Source of the DNA: Strigamia acuminata
Lineage: Eukaryota > Arthropoda > Chilopoda > Geophilomorpha > Linotaeniidae
Assembly (NCBI GenBank): GCA_949358305.1
Contig: OX442316.1
Location: 5,022,001-5,086,000 of the forward strand
Direction: 5' to 3'
Length of the DNA stretch: 64,000 nt
Positions 34,785 through 45,350 of this stretch are shown piece after piece. The notes beneath the pieces are model-generated. The model worked only from the letters and a program-made list of their open reading frames with translations, was not told where the DNA came from and did no database searches. Within the stretch, counting starts at the first letter, position 1. Every line of letters begins with the position of its first letter. The position numbers and the translations under genes were made by a program.

Positions 34785-37700
34785 ATGACATCTGAAACCG
34801 GCACAAATTTAAACGAATTAATTCCCGATGTTCCAACTGGTGGCCCATTAGACGAGTATCGGAAGCGAGCATCATTTAATTGGAAACGACTCAAACTTTT
34901 CATTCAAGGGGAAGATATAATTAAATTTAAGGTAATTATGACGTCACTCGTCTTGTTTGGATGAGTTTAAACACCAGTTTGCTGCGCTGACCCTTTAAAC
35001 TCTCGCAATTTTTTAAATCCCAAACTAAATTGTACGTTTTAAATGTAAATATTGTCCATTTCCGGCTTCTGTGCGGCGAAGGACAAATATTCCAGACATT
35101 TATTTCCATAACAAATTTTTATATTTTCCAGCTTGGATCAATCTGACATGCTTTTATTACACTCGTTTTATTGAATTTTCTGTCAAGTGTAATAAGAAAA
35201 ATAAAATAAAAATCGTGGAGTGCATATTTTATTTATTTATTTATATCATTGATTTTTATTTCTATTTTTTTTCTTCAGAATTCTGTTGTGAAAACTCTGG
35301 AATCTGACCCACTTTTCGAGCCGCCATCTCACGAATTAACGACATCCGAAGAAAAACGCCTGGCTTTTATAAGACACAAACGAATTTTAGAATATCAGTT
35401 CATAGCCGATGACGAGGTTTTCGCCAACCCGCAAAAAGTGCTCATTTTTATCTGCCTTTTGGGAAATTACGACTGGGGTGTCGGCATCAAGCGATCTCTA
35501 GCCAATGAAGTATATAAATATTAAATACAAATAATAAAAAATCATTATTATTTTCCATCTTTCCTTTAATTAGGTGTTTTCTATGTCTATTCGTGCTGGA
35601 AGTGTTCAATTAGACGACATAGTACGTGCAGTAGATGCAGGAAAAGTATGTTTACCCGCCAATTAATAAATAAACAAAATAAATAAATAGATAAAAACAC
35701 AATGTATGATTTTAGATACACGGATGTTTCGCACTGACTGAAATAGCGCATGGGAGCAACACCAGATGTTTGAAAACCGCAGCTGTTTACGACCCCAAAA
35801 CGGAGGTTAAATCTCTAACAACTACATTTTCAAAACTCAAATTAATAATTTTAATTTTTTTCTCTCTCAGGAATTTGTTCTCAACACCCCGAGTCCGGAA
35901 GACTGGAAATGCTGGGTCGGCAACTTGGGCAAAACCGCGACTCACGCCATAGTATACGCGCAACTGTACACGGCGGACGGCCAGTGTCAAGGATTACACG
36001 GATTCGTCGTACCAATCCGACATCCAATAAGCATGAAGACATATCCAGGCATCATAGCGGGCGACATGGGACCAAAAATAGGCCTTAACGGCATCGACAA
36101 TGGGTAAAAACCGAATAAAAACAAAAAAACATCACATTTTACCCCTTTTATTCCAAAACCTAGCTTTCTTGCATTCACGAATTACCGCATTCCGCGCAAG
36201 TATTTACTAAACAGGACCGGCAACGTGACGGCGGACGGGCAATACACGTCCCCGATCAAAAACGAAAGCAAACGCTTCGGCGAAAACATGGGCAATTTAA
36301 ACATGGGAAGAGTTGCAATCATGAATTTTTGTATCTGCAATGCGTCGCGCGCCGTCACCATCGCCATCAGATACGCCGCCGTCCGCAGACAATTCGGGCC
36401 CGCCAACGAGGAAGAGCAGCCCATAATAGAATATCCGCTCCACCAATGGCGTCTCATGCCCTACTTAGCGGCCAGTTTCGTCATGGAATATTTCTTTTGG
36501 TCGTTCTACGACGATTTTCTCGCCTTTCAAATGAACCGTCTGATGGGTAACCGCGGCTTAAACGAAGTACGCACGCCAATAATTCACATTCCGTCGCGTT
36601 AATGCCGATTTTGCACCTTCTAGACGCTACTGGGCGGTGAAATTCACATTCTGGCGTCGGCGGGCAAGCCGGTGCTCGGTTGGATCGCCCGAGACGCAAT
36701 TCAGGAGTGCCGCGAAGCGTGCGGTGGTCATGGCTATTTAAAAGGTTCCGCAAAACGCACGTGGATATCCGATTTTTACGATTAAAACACTCGCGCTTCT
36801 TTCCAGCTTCTGGTATTGGCGATTTGCGAAACGATCACGACGCAAATTTGACTTACGAAGGTGATAATAATATTCTACTTCAGCAAACTAGCAATCATTT
36901 GCTCGCGGTTTTGCAGCAGAAACGAAGCGGTAATTAATTTGTGTTTAATTAATTAATTTTTTGGATTAATTAATTTTTTTTTCTACGAATAGGTCAGAAA
37001 ATCGCATCGCCGTTGGGAGTTTTGCGATTCATGGACAGAATCGACGAGATTTTGAACAGCAGTTGCAACATGCGTGAAATGATGACTCCGCGCGGAGTGA
37101 TTGCCGCTTACGAATGGCTAGTTTCTTACCTATTGCACGAAAGCAACACTAAATGTCAGCGCGAAGTGTCGGAAGGCAAAGATTTGTTTACGGCACGAAA
37201 CGACATACAAGTCCATTGCTGCCATACATTATCCATAGCATTTTTCGAAGTAAATACTCGAGAAAGTTTCGAAATTTCCAATTTTAATCCCATTTCGCTC
37301 GGCAGTATTTCATGATTCAACGATACTTCAAATTAATCAACGAAACCTCGGTTCCGCCAGATTGCGTCGATTTACTACCGAAATTGGGACTACTCTACGG
37401 CCTATGGAGCTTGAATCGACATGTACCGACGTTTTACCAAGGTAGATTTCGATTTTTCGATTTTTTATCGATTTTTAGATTTTTATCGATATTTTGATTT
37501 TTATCGATTTTTTGATTTTTATCGATTTTTTTTAATTTTGCCTTTTTCTAATAGGGGGATATTTCAAAAATCCTGAAGACATTAAACTACTTCGATCTGA
37601 GATTATGAATCTGTGCGGACAAATTAAAAACGACGCTGTTGCCTTAGTGGATGTTATTGCACCACCGGATTTTTTCCTCAATTCAGTTCTCGCTAAAAGT

Positions 37701-37826
37701 GACGGCCAAGTCTATAAGAGATTAGTTAACACTCTCATAACGCAGGAAAACGCCTTCAGTCGACCAGATTGGTGGATGGAAATGGCATACAAGCCGAAAG
37801 TTGCCTCTATGAAACCAAAATTATAA
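34785..37826 (+). CDS. ACOX3: Peroxisomal acyl-CoA oxidase 3
   Basis: Flavoprotein of peroxisomal beta-oxidation. It converts acyl-CoA, including branched-chain substrates, to trans-2-enoyl-CoA and makes hydrogen peroxide. Eleven exons: 34785-34931, 35279-35509, 35574-35645, 35716-35805, 35871-36103, 36164-36566, 36624-36744, 36807-36929, 36993-37249, 37306-37441 and 37555-37826, 694 aa, near the usual 700. The N-terminus ([14 protein letters not shown]) and several segments are specific to the ACOX3 branch rather than ACOX1: [39 protein letters not shown] and [14 protein letters not shown]. The catalytic glutamate is expected in TYEGDNN. The C-terminus is PKL, a weak form of the SKL-type peroxisomal signal. 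Intron 10 contains a short ATCGAT-rich tandem array. The frame is intact throughout. Confidence 0.95.
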
Positions 37827-38300
37827 TTATTTTTCAAAAAAATAAATAAAAAAATCATAATAAAAGAATGAATTATATAACATCCATCGTGGTTAAATGT
37901 AATTGCACATTAAAGACGAATTAACGTGAGTTTAAATGGTCATTTTTGCGAACTCGTTGATTTTACTCATCCAAAATGATCCCGTGACAAGTAAATATAA
38001 AAACAAACTACGTTTTTGGGTAAAGGCTTTTATATTCGCCGACGGATGGCGCTAGCAACGGCGGAAGTTGAAACAAACTATCAAAATTCACGTACCTTTC
38101 CGCCATTTTCATTCCATTGTTATGACGTCAACAGTTCCAAGATGGCCCTGCAAGAATAAATATGTAATTATTAATTTATTAATTTTGAACAATGTGCTAT
38201 TAGTCCTACGCTTTTAATCTGAAATGGACACCAATTTTGATGTTCCAAAATTCCGAACTAGGAGCAAGTTGTGTAAATCAATGAATATTGTTGAAATTTG
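37827..38300. other. Intergenic spacer
   Basis: No gene seen. Contains GACGGATGGCGCTAGCAACG (38040) and CAAGATGGCC (38140), possible promoter-type motifs. Confidence 0.35.
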
Positions 38301-38886
38301 ATGATGACAAGTTGTGCGCTCGTCAATTTGCTGTTTGGATGTCTCCTGCTTGGTCAGTGCTTTGAAAAATTAAATGGAAATAAGCTGGACTTCCAGCTGG
38401 ACTTCAAATTAGCTCAACCAATCCAAACCCCACTAACAGACACGTGGGTCAGGGTAATGGAAGATGTGTACAGGAAGTTTTTGGCATTTCTGGAGAGAGT
38501 GGTTTCGAATTTGCACGTGATGGGCTTGCAGAAAATTAGTGAATTTCAAATCGCTGCTGTGGGTTGCTTTGATGTACTGAAAGGAAAAGTTGTGAATCAG
38601 TTGGAACAACTGTATTCAACAGTTATGTTAATAAAATATTGAATATATACAAAAATTGTTTGTAAAAAAGATAAAACAATTCATTTTTGCTTTCATCTTT
38701 CTTTTTCAGATGGAATTAGTCCACAAAAATTTAGGTAAAGCAGTCTTAACAGGAATGTGTGCAATTGGGGAATTGGCTCGTCGTAAACAAAAAGAACTGT
38801 ATCTACTTGTACTAGACATAGTTGAAAGATTTGAAGCTATTTCTCAACTCACTCTTCATGTTTTGAAGAATAAACATGTATACTGA
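38301..38886 (+). CDS. Small secreted helical protein, orphan family member 1
   Basis: Two exons, 38301-38621 and 38710-38886, joined at phase 0, 165 aa. I do not recognise the family. Two ATGs in a row start a signal peptide (LVNLLFGCLLLGQC). The mature protein is predicted to be nearly all helix. It shares with its two neighbours a core W-V-R-V-M-E-D-V-Y-R-K-F, then ISEFQIAA-x-GCFD-x-LKG, and in exon 2 NLGKAV, GMCAIGELA and IVER. Two cysteines (in GCFDVLKG and GMCAIGE) fall at the same places as in member 2 and could pair. The donor is GTTATG. It is probably an extracellular protein; its role is unknown. Confidence 0.75.
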
Positions 38887-39574
38887 TGAATGATAATTGA
38901 ATAAATACTTGCTGTGGTCGTCTTAGAGAAACATGGTGGATTTTTATTTCATTTCGCTAGTCCGGCCCCGTGGTCCGACCTATCCAGATTTCCCGGTACT
39001 AAATTTGTTCTTGTGTAACCTGCATGATACTGTAATGCTTTCGCTTGTAGACATGTTATGAGAGAACCCGTTCGTAATCATTTTTTTCTTTTGATTTTGT
39101 AATTGTACAAATTATAATTTTAATTTTAATCTTGAAATTTTCCATTTCGAGCCCTGGAATGATCTCATATGAGCCTATATAGTAAACAGCTGTGGAATTC
39201 TGCATACATGTGGTTTATTTTTATGCAAAAAGTATTGTAGACGTATGTTGGAAACTAACATTCTAATAATTCGTCTTACCTTTAATGGTAAATTAAATCT
39301 TCAATGTTTTCTATTAATTTGGTTGATTTTGTTCCCATCTCTTCCAAGCTATTAGAAATAAACAAACAAAAAAAAATCTATAAAATTTTCATTTCAAATA
39401 AATCATTAATTTCAATAATAACAAGATTGAAACAATTGTGCATGATCAAACAATGCAGATTAGTTAGTCCTACATTCCTACACGTCCATATTCAAATGCA
39501 GACTTTTTGTGAAGAAACATGAATTTTGGTGTTCCAACCTTTCTAGCCAACAACCAAGATGTTAGAAATTCAAA
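38887..39574. other. Intergenic spacer between orphan family members 1 and 2
   Basis: AT-rich, no gene seen. Confidence 0.45.
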
Positions 39575-40163
39575 ATGAAGCCCTCGATTTACCTCAATTT
39601 AATTTTCTTACTTCATTTCATCGGGTTTGCCAGCTGTGAAATTGTACCAGAAACAGGTCTGGACTGCAAAATCCTAGTGCAATTCCAGAAAACACTAACA
39701 GAATCATGGCTTAAAGTATTGGAAGAGGCTTATAAGAAATACATGATATTTATTGAGAAATGGACTGGCAATTTGGACGCTTTATCTCTGAAAAAGGTCG
39801 GAGAATTTCAAGTGGCTGCTAATCATTGCTTCGACGCAGTCAAAGGAAGAACTTTAACCAAGATCGAAGAGTTGGAGGCAGCAGTTAAATAATAAAAAAT
39901 AAAAATAAAAAAAATAAAAATAATAAAATTATTTACAAATTTTTAATTTAAATTTTTTTTTAAAGATGAAATCAATCAACGGCAATCTAAAGCGAGCAAT
40001 ATCAATAGGAGTGTGTGCAGTTGGAGAGTTAGCGACGTTAAAACTAAAAGCACTCTATGGAAATCTGATACAAATAATTGAGAAACTGGACGCTGCTTAT
40101 CGCCTAACTCAAAATTTTCTGCAAAATACTAGTAAAGGTTCCAACCCAACTCAACTAAAATAG
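39575..40163 (+). CDS. Small secreted helical protein, orphan family member 2
   Basis: Two exons, 39575-39883 and 39966-40163, phase 0, 168 aa. Signal peptide LNLIFLLHFIGFASC. Same core as member 1: SWLKVLEEAYKKY, VGEFQVAANHCFDAVKG, and in exon 2 NLKRAISIGVCAVGELA and IIEKLDA. The intron is in the identical place and the donor is GTTAAA. Both conserved cysteines are present, plus one near the mature N-terminus (GLDCK). Members 1 and 2 are clearly closer to each other than to member 3. Function unknown. Confidence 0.75.
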
Positions 40164-40656
40164 AAATAATGTGTACCAATGATGGATTTTTTTGTCATTT
40201 TAATTTCAAATAAAATCCGATTCCCAAAAACATCCAAAAATCTATTTTACAATAAAACATTCAATGCATTTTTCACCTATATTGGTTTATTAAATGATCC
40301 AGGACATCATTAGGCAATTAGGACCAAAATGGGACATCAAATGCTGTATGAAAATATGATAAACATTAAAAACAAGTCGTGAAATTGTTAAAAACAAACA
40401 AACATCCAGATTCCCTAGTGAATCCACTCTCATACTCGTTCCACCCTACAGGTGCAATAATAATGCCATATATTCTTTGTCTTGAATGGTCCCCATTGTC
40501 CTCTAGTACCATATATGCTCATAAACGTAAGAAAATTCTATTCAGGGTCCTCGAAAGCCTGGAGAAGACTCATATTTTCCATTTATCACCTCTCTAAACC
40601 TCTCTAAAATAACACAAATCTCTACAACAATTTTGTTTGTGCAATTTCGCATTTTA
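40164..40656. other. Intergenic spacer between orphan family members 2 and 3
   Basis: No gene seen. It separates convergent genes and probably holds both 3' UTRs. Confidence 0.45.
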
Positions 40657-41220
40657 TTAAATCTCGTAAATGAACAATTCTTGTTTTTCAATTTCCAATT
40701 TGGGTAAAATGTGGATCATGGCTATATGGACGTCTTGCAAGGTGTGCAGCACATTTGTTACGATTCTCGCTAATAGCATCTCGTGTCTTATTGTTAGCTC
40801 TGAAACTGCACGCACAGCTGCCACGGACGACTTGCCCAATGCCTTGCCCACATCTCGCACCTAAATACATCAAAATAATAAATAATTTAAAATAAAAATT
40901 ATTTTTTTTTTTAAATTTTTTTTTTTAGTGTAAACCGTTTGGATGAATTGTTGCATGGAATCAATTCGCCGGCCTTTGACCAAGTAAAAAACGGCAAAAG
41001 TCATCATTTTGAATTCGTTTACGGTTCTGATAGCCATGGCGGTTGTTTTCACGCTTAATGCGGCCAAAAAGTAATTAAATTTGCGGTAGGCGACGTGGAG
41101 AGTCTTAAGGAAGTCGTTTAGAAACTCCTTCTCTATGGGGATGTTGATTTTGAAATTCAAATCTGGTTTGTGGGCGGTTCCGAACGGTAATAGAAGGATG
41201 AGGTAGACGAGAGAGAGCAT
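40657..41220 (-). CDS. Small secreted helical protein, orphan family member 3
   Basis: Minus strand, exons 41220-40936 and 40860-40657, phase 0, 162 aa. Signal peptide MLSLVYLILLLPFGTA. Aligns with members 1 and 2 (LHVAYRKFNYFL, VNEFKMM, YLVKGR, then DVGKALG and VRAVSEL in exon 2), with the intron at the same site and a donor of GTTTAC. Both cysteines of the other two members are replaced, by Phe/Tyr-type and Val positions. The orientation is inverted relative to members 1 and 2. The ORF extends 15 codons upstream to another ATG; I chose 41220 because it directly begins the signal peptide. Confidence 0.72.
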
Positions 41221-41454
41221 GGTTTTTGATGATCGTTCCTGTAATTTGTAAGGAAATCTAAACATCTTGGATTGAAATAGTCTTATGTGGTTTGATAATG
41301 GGAGATATTATTACGCAGATTAATTGTTGGGGCTTGGGTTGCTGCCCCTGAACTTGCCTGCTGAGCGTTTGAATAAAGCAATTTAATTTCTCTTACATTT
41401 TGGGAATGATGTTTTCCATTTAGAGGAAACCAGTGGAAAATGAAAAGTATTTTT

Positions 41455-41810
41455 TGAATAATGCCAAATTTTTCCCAATTTTTCTCGATGTTTCTCCCAA
41501 ATTTTTCTCAATATTTGTCGATATTTCTATCAATTTTTCTAAATATTTGTAGATATGTCTATCAATTTTTCTCAATATTTGCTGATATTTCTCCCAATTT
41601 TTCTCGATGTTTCTCCCAAATTTTTCTAAACATTTGTCGATATTTCTATCAATTTTTCTCAATATTTGCCGATATTTCTCCCAAATTTTTCTCAACATTT
41701 GCCGATATTTCTCCCAAATTTTTCTAAACATTTGTCGATATTTCTATCAATTTTTCTAAATATTTGTCGATATTTCTATCAATTTTTCTGAATATTTTTC
41801 GACATCCCTC
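41455..41810. repeat. AT-rich minisatellite, about 33-bp unit
   Basis: Around ten imperfect copies of TTTGTCGATATTTCTATCAA plus TTTTTCTCAATA. The 33-bp period keeps long frames open on both strands, giving misleading ORFs. Confidence 0.85.
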
Positions 41811-42423
41811 CCAAATTTCTAATTATTCACGCAAGTTTTAAACGAATTTTCACAAATTTAACATTTTTCCAAAAAGAAAAAAATTAAAAAAAAAAAAAAA
41901 TTAAAAACTTTCAATTGATCCGTCCAAACCCCACCCAGCCCCACCCAACCAACCCCACCCAATCCAACTCCATTCACACCAATACCCCAAACATCAAACT
42001 AAATATAAGCAAAAACGCCAAAAACCCAGAAGAAAAAGCATGGAGTATAACAATTAAACAATTTCCTGTTTTGCCCTTTGCAAAAGCCATAAACTGCAAA
42101 CAACTCCTTTGCCGAACAAAAAAAATTCCATTGACAGAACCTTGAACCAAATCGGGTATGACACCAGCCTTTGGGCAACGGTGGAGTCATTTTGTCTCCC
42201 TCTCCTACCTTGAACCATTCGATGGTGACCAGATGCCTCAACCCCTTCACTCCAGAGACTCATTTTTGCAGAGTGTCAGGCTCCGAAACAGTAGGTGGTG
42301 TCTAAAACCTTCTAGACCAACGGCTATGTCATAAATGAGGGGAACCAACAAATACCCCGCTATACAGCCCCCAAGAGGAAACCCCAACAAACGCCGGCGC
42401 CATCAGGCAACTCGCTAAGTACT

Positions 42424-42445
42424 CAGGTGGGAGGGAATCCACCTG
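42424..42445 (+). promoter_or_regulatory. Palindromic E-box pair upstream of zen
   Basis: CAGGTGG and CCACCTG face each other across 8 bp that include GGGAATCC, an imperfect Dorsal/NF-kappaB-like half. It lies about 125 bp upstream of the zen start codon. CAGGTG is a Snail/Twist-class E-box. Regulatory function is inference from the motif and position. Confidence 0.35.
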
Positions 42446-42568
42446 TTTTAAACCCCCGGTCTATTGGATCCTCCAAAGTCACATGGGTAATGGGGGATCT
42501 GCTCACAAGTTTCAGTCCAGTTGGGCATTAGTGGGGAATAAATTCGCTCTGCGCGCTACCGGCTTAGA

Positions 42569-44321
42569 ATGAATGGGTTTAACGAGAGAAATGAGGATTA
42601 CCAAGCATTTCAAGGAAATAATGATTTCCAGCAATGCTCGCATCGTCAAATGTCGGTTGATAGTGGTGGCGTTTATCCTTGGATGATGAGCAACAGGCCG
42701 CTGAGTAATCCTATTAAACCACTTCAAACGAATCAAACGTTTCCAGCACCAAAGTTGCCTGCGCAGAATCAAGTTTACACAATTGTTGAAGCAACAGGTA
42801 AGGAATAATTGAACAAATTCAATCTATTTCGTGTTTTTATTGGTAAATTCAAAATATTTCCAAGTTTTTATTGGAAAATTCAAAATATTTCAAGTTTTTA
42901 TTGGAAATTTTAAAATATTTCAAGTTTTTATTGAAAAATTCAAAATATTTCCAGTTTTTATTGGAAATTTCAAAATATTTCAAGTTTTTATTGGAAAATT
43001 CAATTTTTTATTTATTTAGATTTTTTAATTAAAAAATCCAATTCATTTCGATTTTTTTCATTAGAAAGTTTGAATAAAATCCATTTTCTTCGGAACAAAA
43101 TTGAATATATTTCGATGTTGTCATTAGAAATTGCATCCGAATTGATTTTAGCGTATTTTTCAAATTCTTTTACCCTACGGGAAATTGATTTCGATCCTGC
43201 CGCAAAGAGTGCGCAGTTATCGGCCAAACCCAATGTGCTACCCGTACTCTCAATTCGATTAAACCTTTCAAACAAATCGATCGATTGTACATTCAATTCA
43301 ACCACAATTTAATTAAAACCACCACCAAACTATTCAACCACCGAAAACAAACTATTTGTGACCAATCTAGTACATCCCGGTTCAACCACTTTATCAGTTT
43401 ATCTACTTAAATGGTTAATCCTTTCCAGCCGAAGGGACCCTCAGCAGGCCCTCTTATCTCCAACAATAACATCCCACTGATCCCATTCTATCCCAAAACC
43501 TCAAAAACCTCCGATATCTCCCCTTCAAAGCCCCCAAAAACAAAACAAAAAAAAATTAAACTTCAATTCCAATAAAATTCCAATTTTAACCAAAAAAAAA
43601 AATATCTAATTTTCCAGAATTCGAAAAAACATTGACAAACAAGCGATCCAGAACCGCCTACACCCAATCGCAGCTCGTCGAACTCGAAAAAGAATTCCAC
43701 TTCAACCGCTACCTGTGTCGGCCTCGCCGCGTCGAATTAGCCGCCATGCTCAACCTAACCGAACGCCAGATCAAAATCTGGTTCCAAAATCGGCGAATGA
43801 AAAACAAGAAGATCAAAGACCAACAACTCGACGACAAAACCCCGACGACACAAACCCCAACACCCCCGACGTCGACGAACCTCCAGCAGTGCACGACGAG
43901 CGTGCAACACCTCTCGATTCGCAACGATTCATCCTCCAACGAATCGTCCAACGATGGTCAAATCCAGCAACAAATTCACCCTCAGCACAACAACCAACAA
44001 ACCAACCTCTGGATGAACCAAACCCAACATCATCAACTGCCAATCACCTTCAAACAACCCCAATTGTTCCCATCGGCCAAGTACCCTCAGCATCATGCAG
44101 CCATTAACTCCAACAACACTCAATTGCTTCCAGTAATAAAATCTTATGCAGAGTCTTCAGCAGAACCGGATAGGGGGTCGCCACCACCGCCACCGTCCTG
44201 TCAAGGCCTGTCGTCACCGAGTGTTCCGCTCTGGATCCACCATCAGATTAATCAACAATTCCCACAATTCTACGCCGAGTTTTTCGACATGGAAGCCGCG
44301 CCGCATTTGTCGAGTTTTTAA
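42569..44321 (+). CDS. zen: Hox3/zerknullt-type homeobox transcription factor
   Basis: Nuclear transcription factor; insect zen genes specify extraembryonic tissues (serosa/amnion). Two exons, 42569-42797 and 43618-44321, 310 aa, phase 1. The hexapeptide YPWM (residues 36-39), which contacts Exd/Pbx, is in exon 1. The homeodomain is at about residues 84-143 and contains RTAYT, the Hox3-typical [33 protein letters not shown] and Gln50. This recognition region is closer to ancestral Hox3 than to the fast-evolving fly zen. The C-terminal half is rich in Gln, Asn, Pro, Thr and His. The single intron between hexapeptide and homeobox is as in other Hox genes. No other homeobox gene is visible in the window; neighbours are the orphan secreted family and a GMC oxidoreductase. 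Proboscipedia/mxp is less likely, as its homeodomain differs at several positions. Confidence 0.92.
42825..43015. repeat. 31-bp minisatellite in the zen intron
   Basis: About six copies of TTTTTATTGGAAAATTCAAA plus ATATTTCAAG. Confidence 0.85.
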
Positions 44322-45350
44322 AACATCTTTTTATTCCATTTTCCGCCATTTTTGTACATGTTTAGAATATTAAATATCCCGAAAGGGGTGTTGCTACAAA
44401 CATCATTTGTGCATTATGTCTTAATGGTGGGAATCGGTCCACCTCAACATCACTTGGGAGTTTGCTTTTCTTCCCGATGCATATGTTGTCAATTTGGGCA
44501 CTTAACATCTGCTAAAAGCGCTTTCCGACCCGATTTTCACACCAAAATCGTCTTTATACCGTTTTTTCTTTCATTTTTTTCATTGCACCTTGAAAAATTA
44601 ACCACAGGAGGCGCCAAAATTCCCATTAAAAGCAATTAATGAAGTTCTCCAGCTTCTGGTTTCATTTCACTTCCTTTTCCTGAATGTTTTATCCAATCCA
44701 CAGTACAATAAACCACAAAAGCTAAATAAACCGGTACATAAATCATACAAAAACAAGAAAAAAAAATTTTTTTATACTCCCAAAAGTATTCAGCCGATAC
44801 TCCACTTCCTGTTTACTAGTGAAAGGGTTGACAAAAGTGAATGCGAAAAAAATATGGGTTAATGACACGCATCTTTCTGCAAGCGAGGGCGGGCGGTCAC
44901 ATTTGACATTTCACTTAAAATCACCGATACACACCCCGAAGAAAACTCATTTGGCCTTATTATCCCATACCCCTTAACGTGACCCCATTCCCTACATTCC
45001 GCATTAAACATCCTCCGCGGCTTTCACTTAAAGAAAAAGTAGTTCCATTAAATCACTCCTCTCGATTCATCTTTAGATTTATTCACCATTGATTAGTCGT
45101 TCCTAACCCATAAAACCACCTGAAACCGATCACGTATACCATTGTTTATATGTTTTGTCAACCAATACCAGGCCACAAATTAAATGTGACGTCATTATAG
45201 GTCAGTGACCACAAAGGTTTCATGAAAAACTAGGCCTCTTCATATAGATATATTCCTCTGAGCCGTTTAGTCAAGTTCAGGTGCTCCTAGAGTCGGCATG
45301 GATGTCCCTACAAGCCATCATTGTTGAATAGATGATTTAGGACTTTAAGC
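44322..45350. other. Intergenic region between zen and the GMC gene
   Basis: Likely zen 3' UTR followed by AT-rich DNA. Nothing else recognised. Confidence 0.45.

Larger units (their letters stand above)
41221..42568. other. Intergenic region upstream of zen
   Basis: Contains an AT-rich minisatellite (41455-41810), a C-rich simple stretch (41920-41990) and the GC-richer 42120-42568 that probably carries zen promoter elements. No gene was accepted here. Confidence 0.5.

Noticed and set aside
36481-36753. Minus-strand ORF opposite ACOX3 exons 6-7
   Set aside because: Shadow of coding sequence.
41420-41731. Opposing long ORFs (103 and 88 aa) in the 41.4-41.8 kb region
   Set aside because: Both arise from the 33-bp AT-rich minisatellite, whose period is a multiple of three; low-complexity products only.
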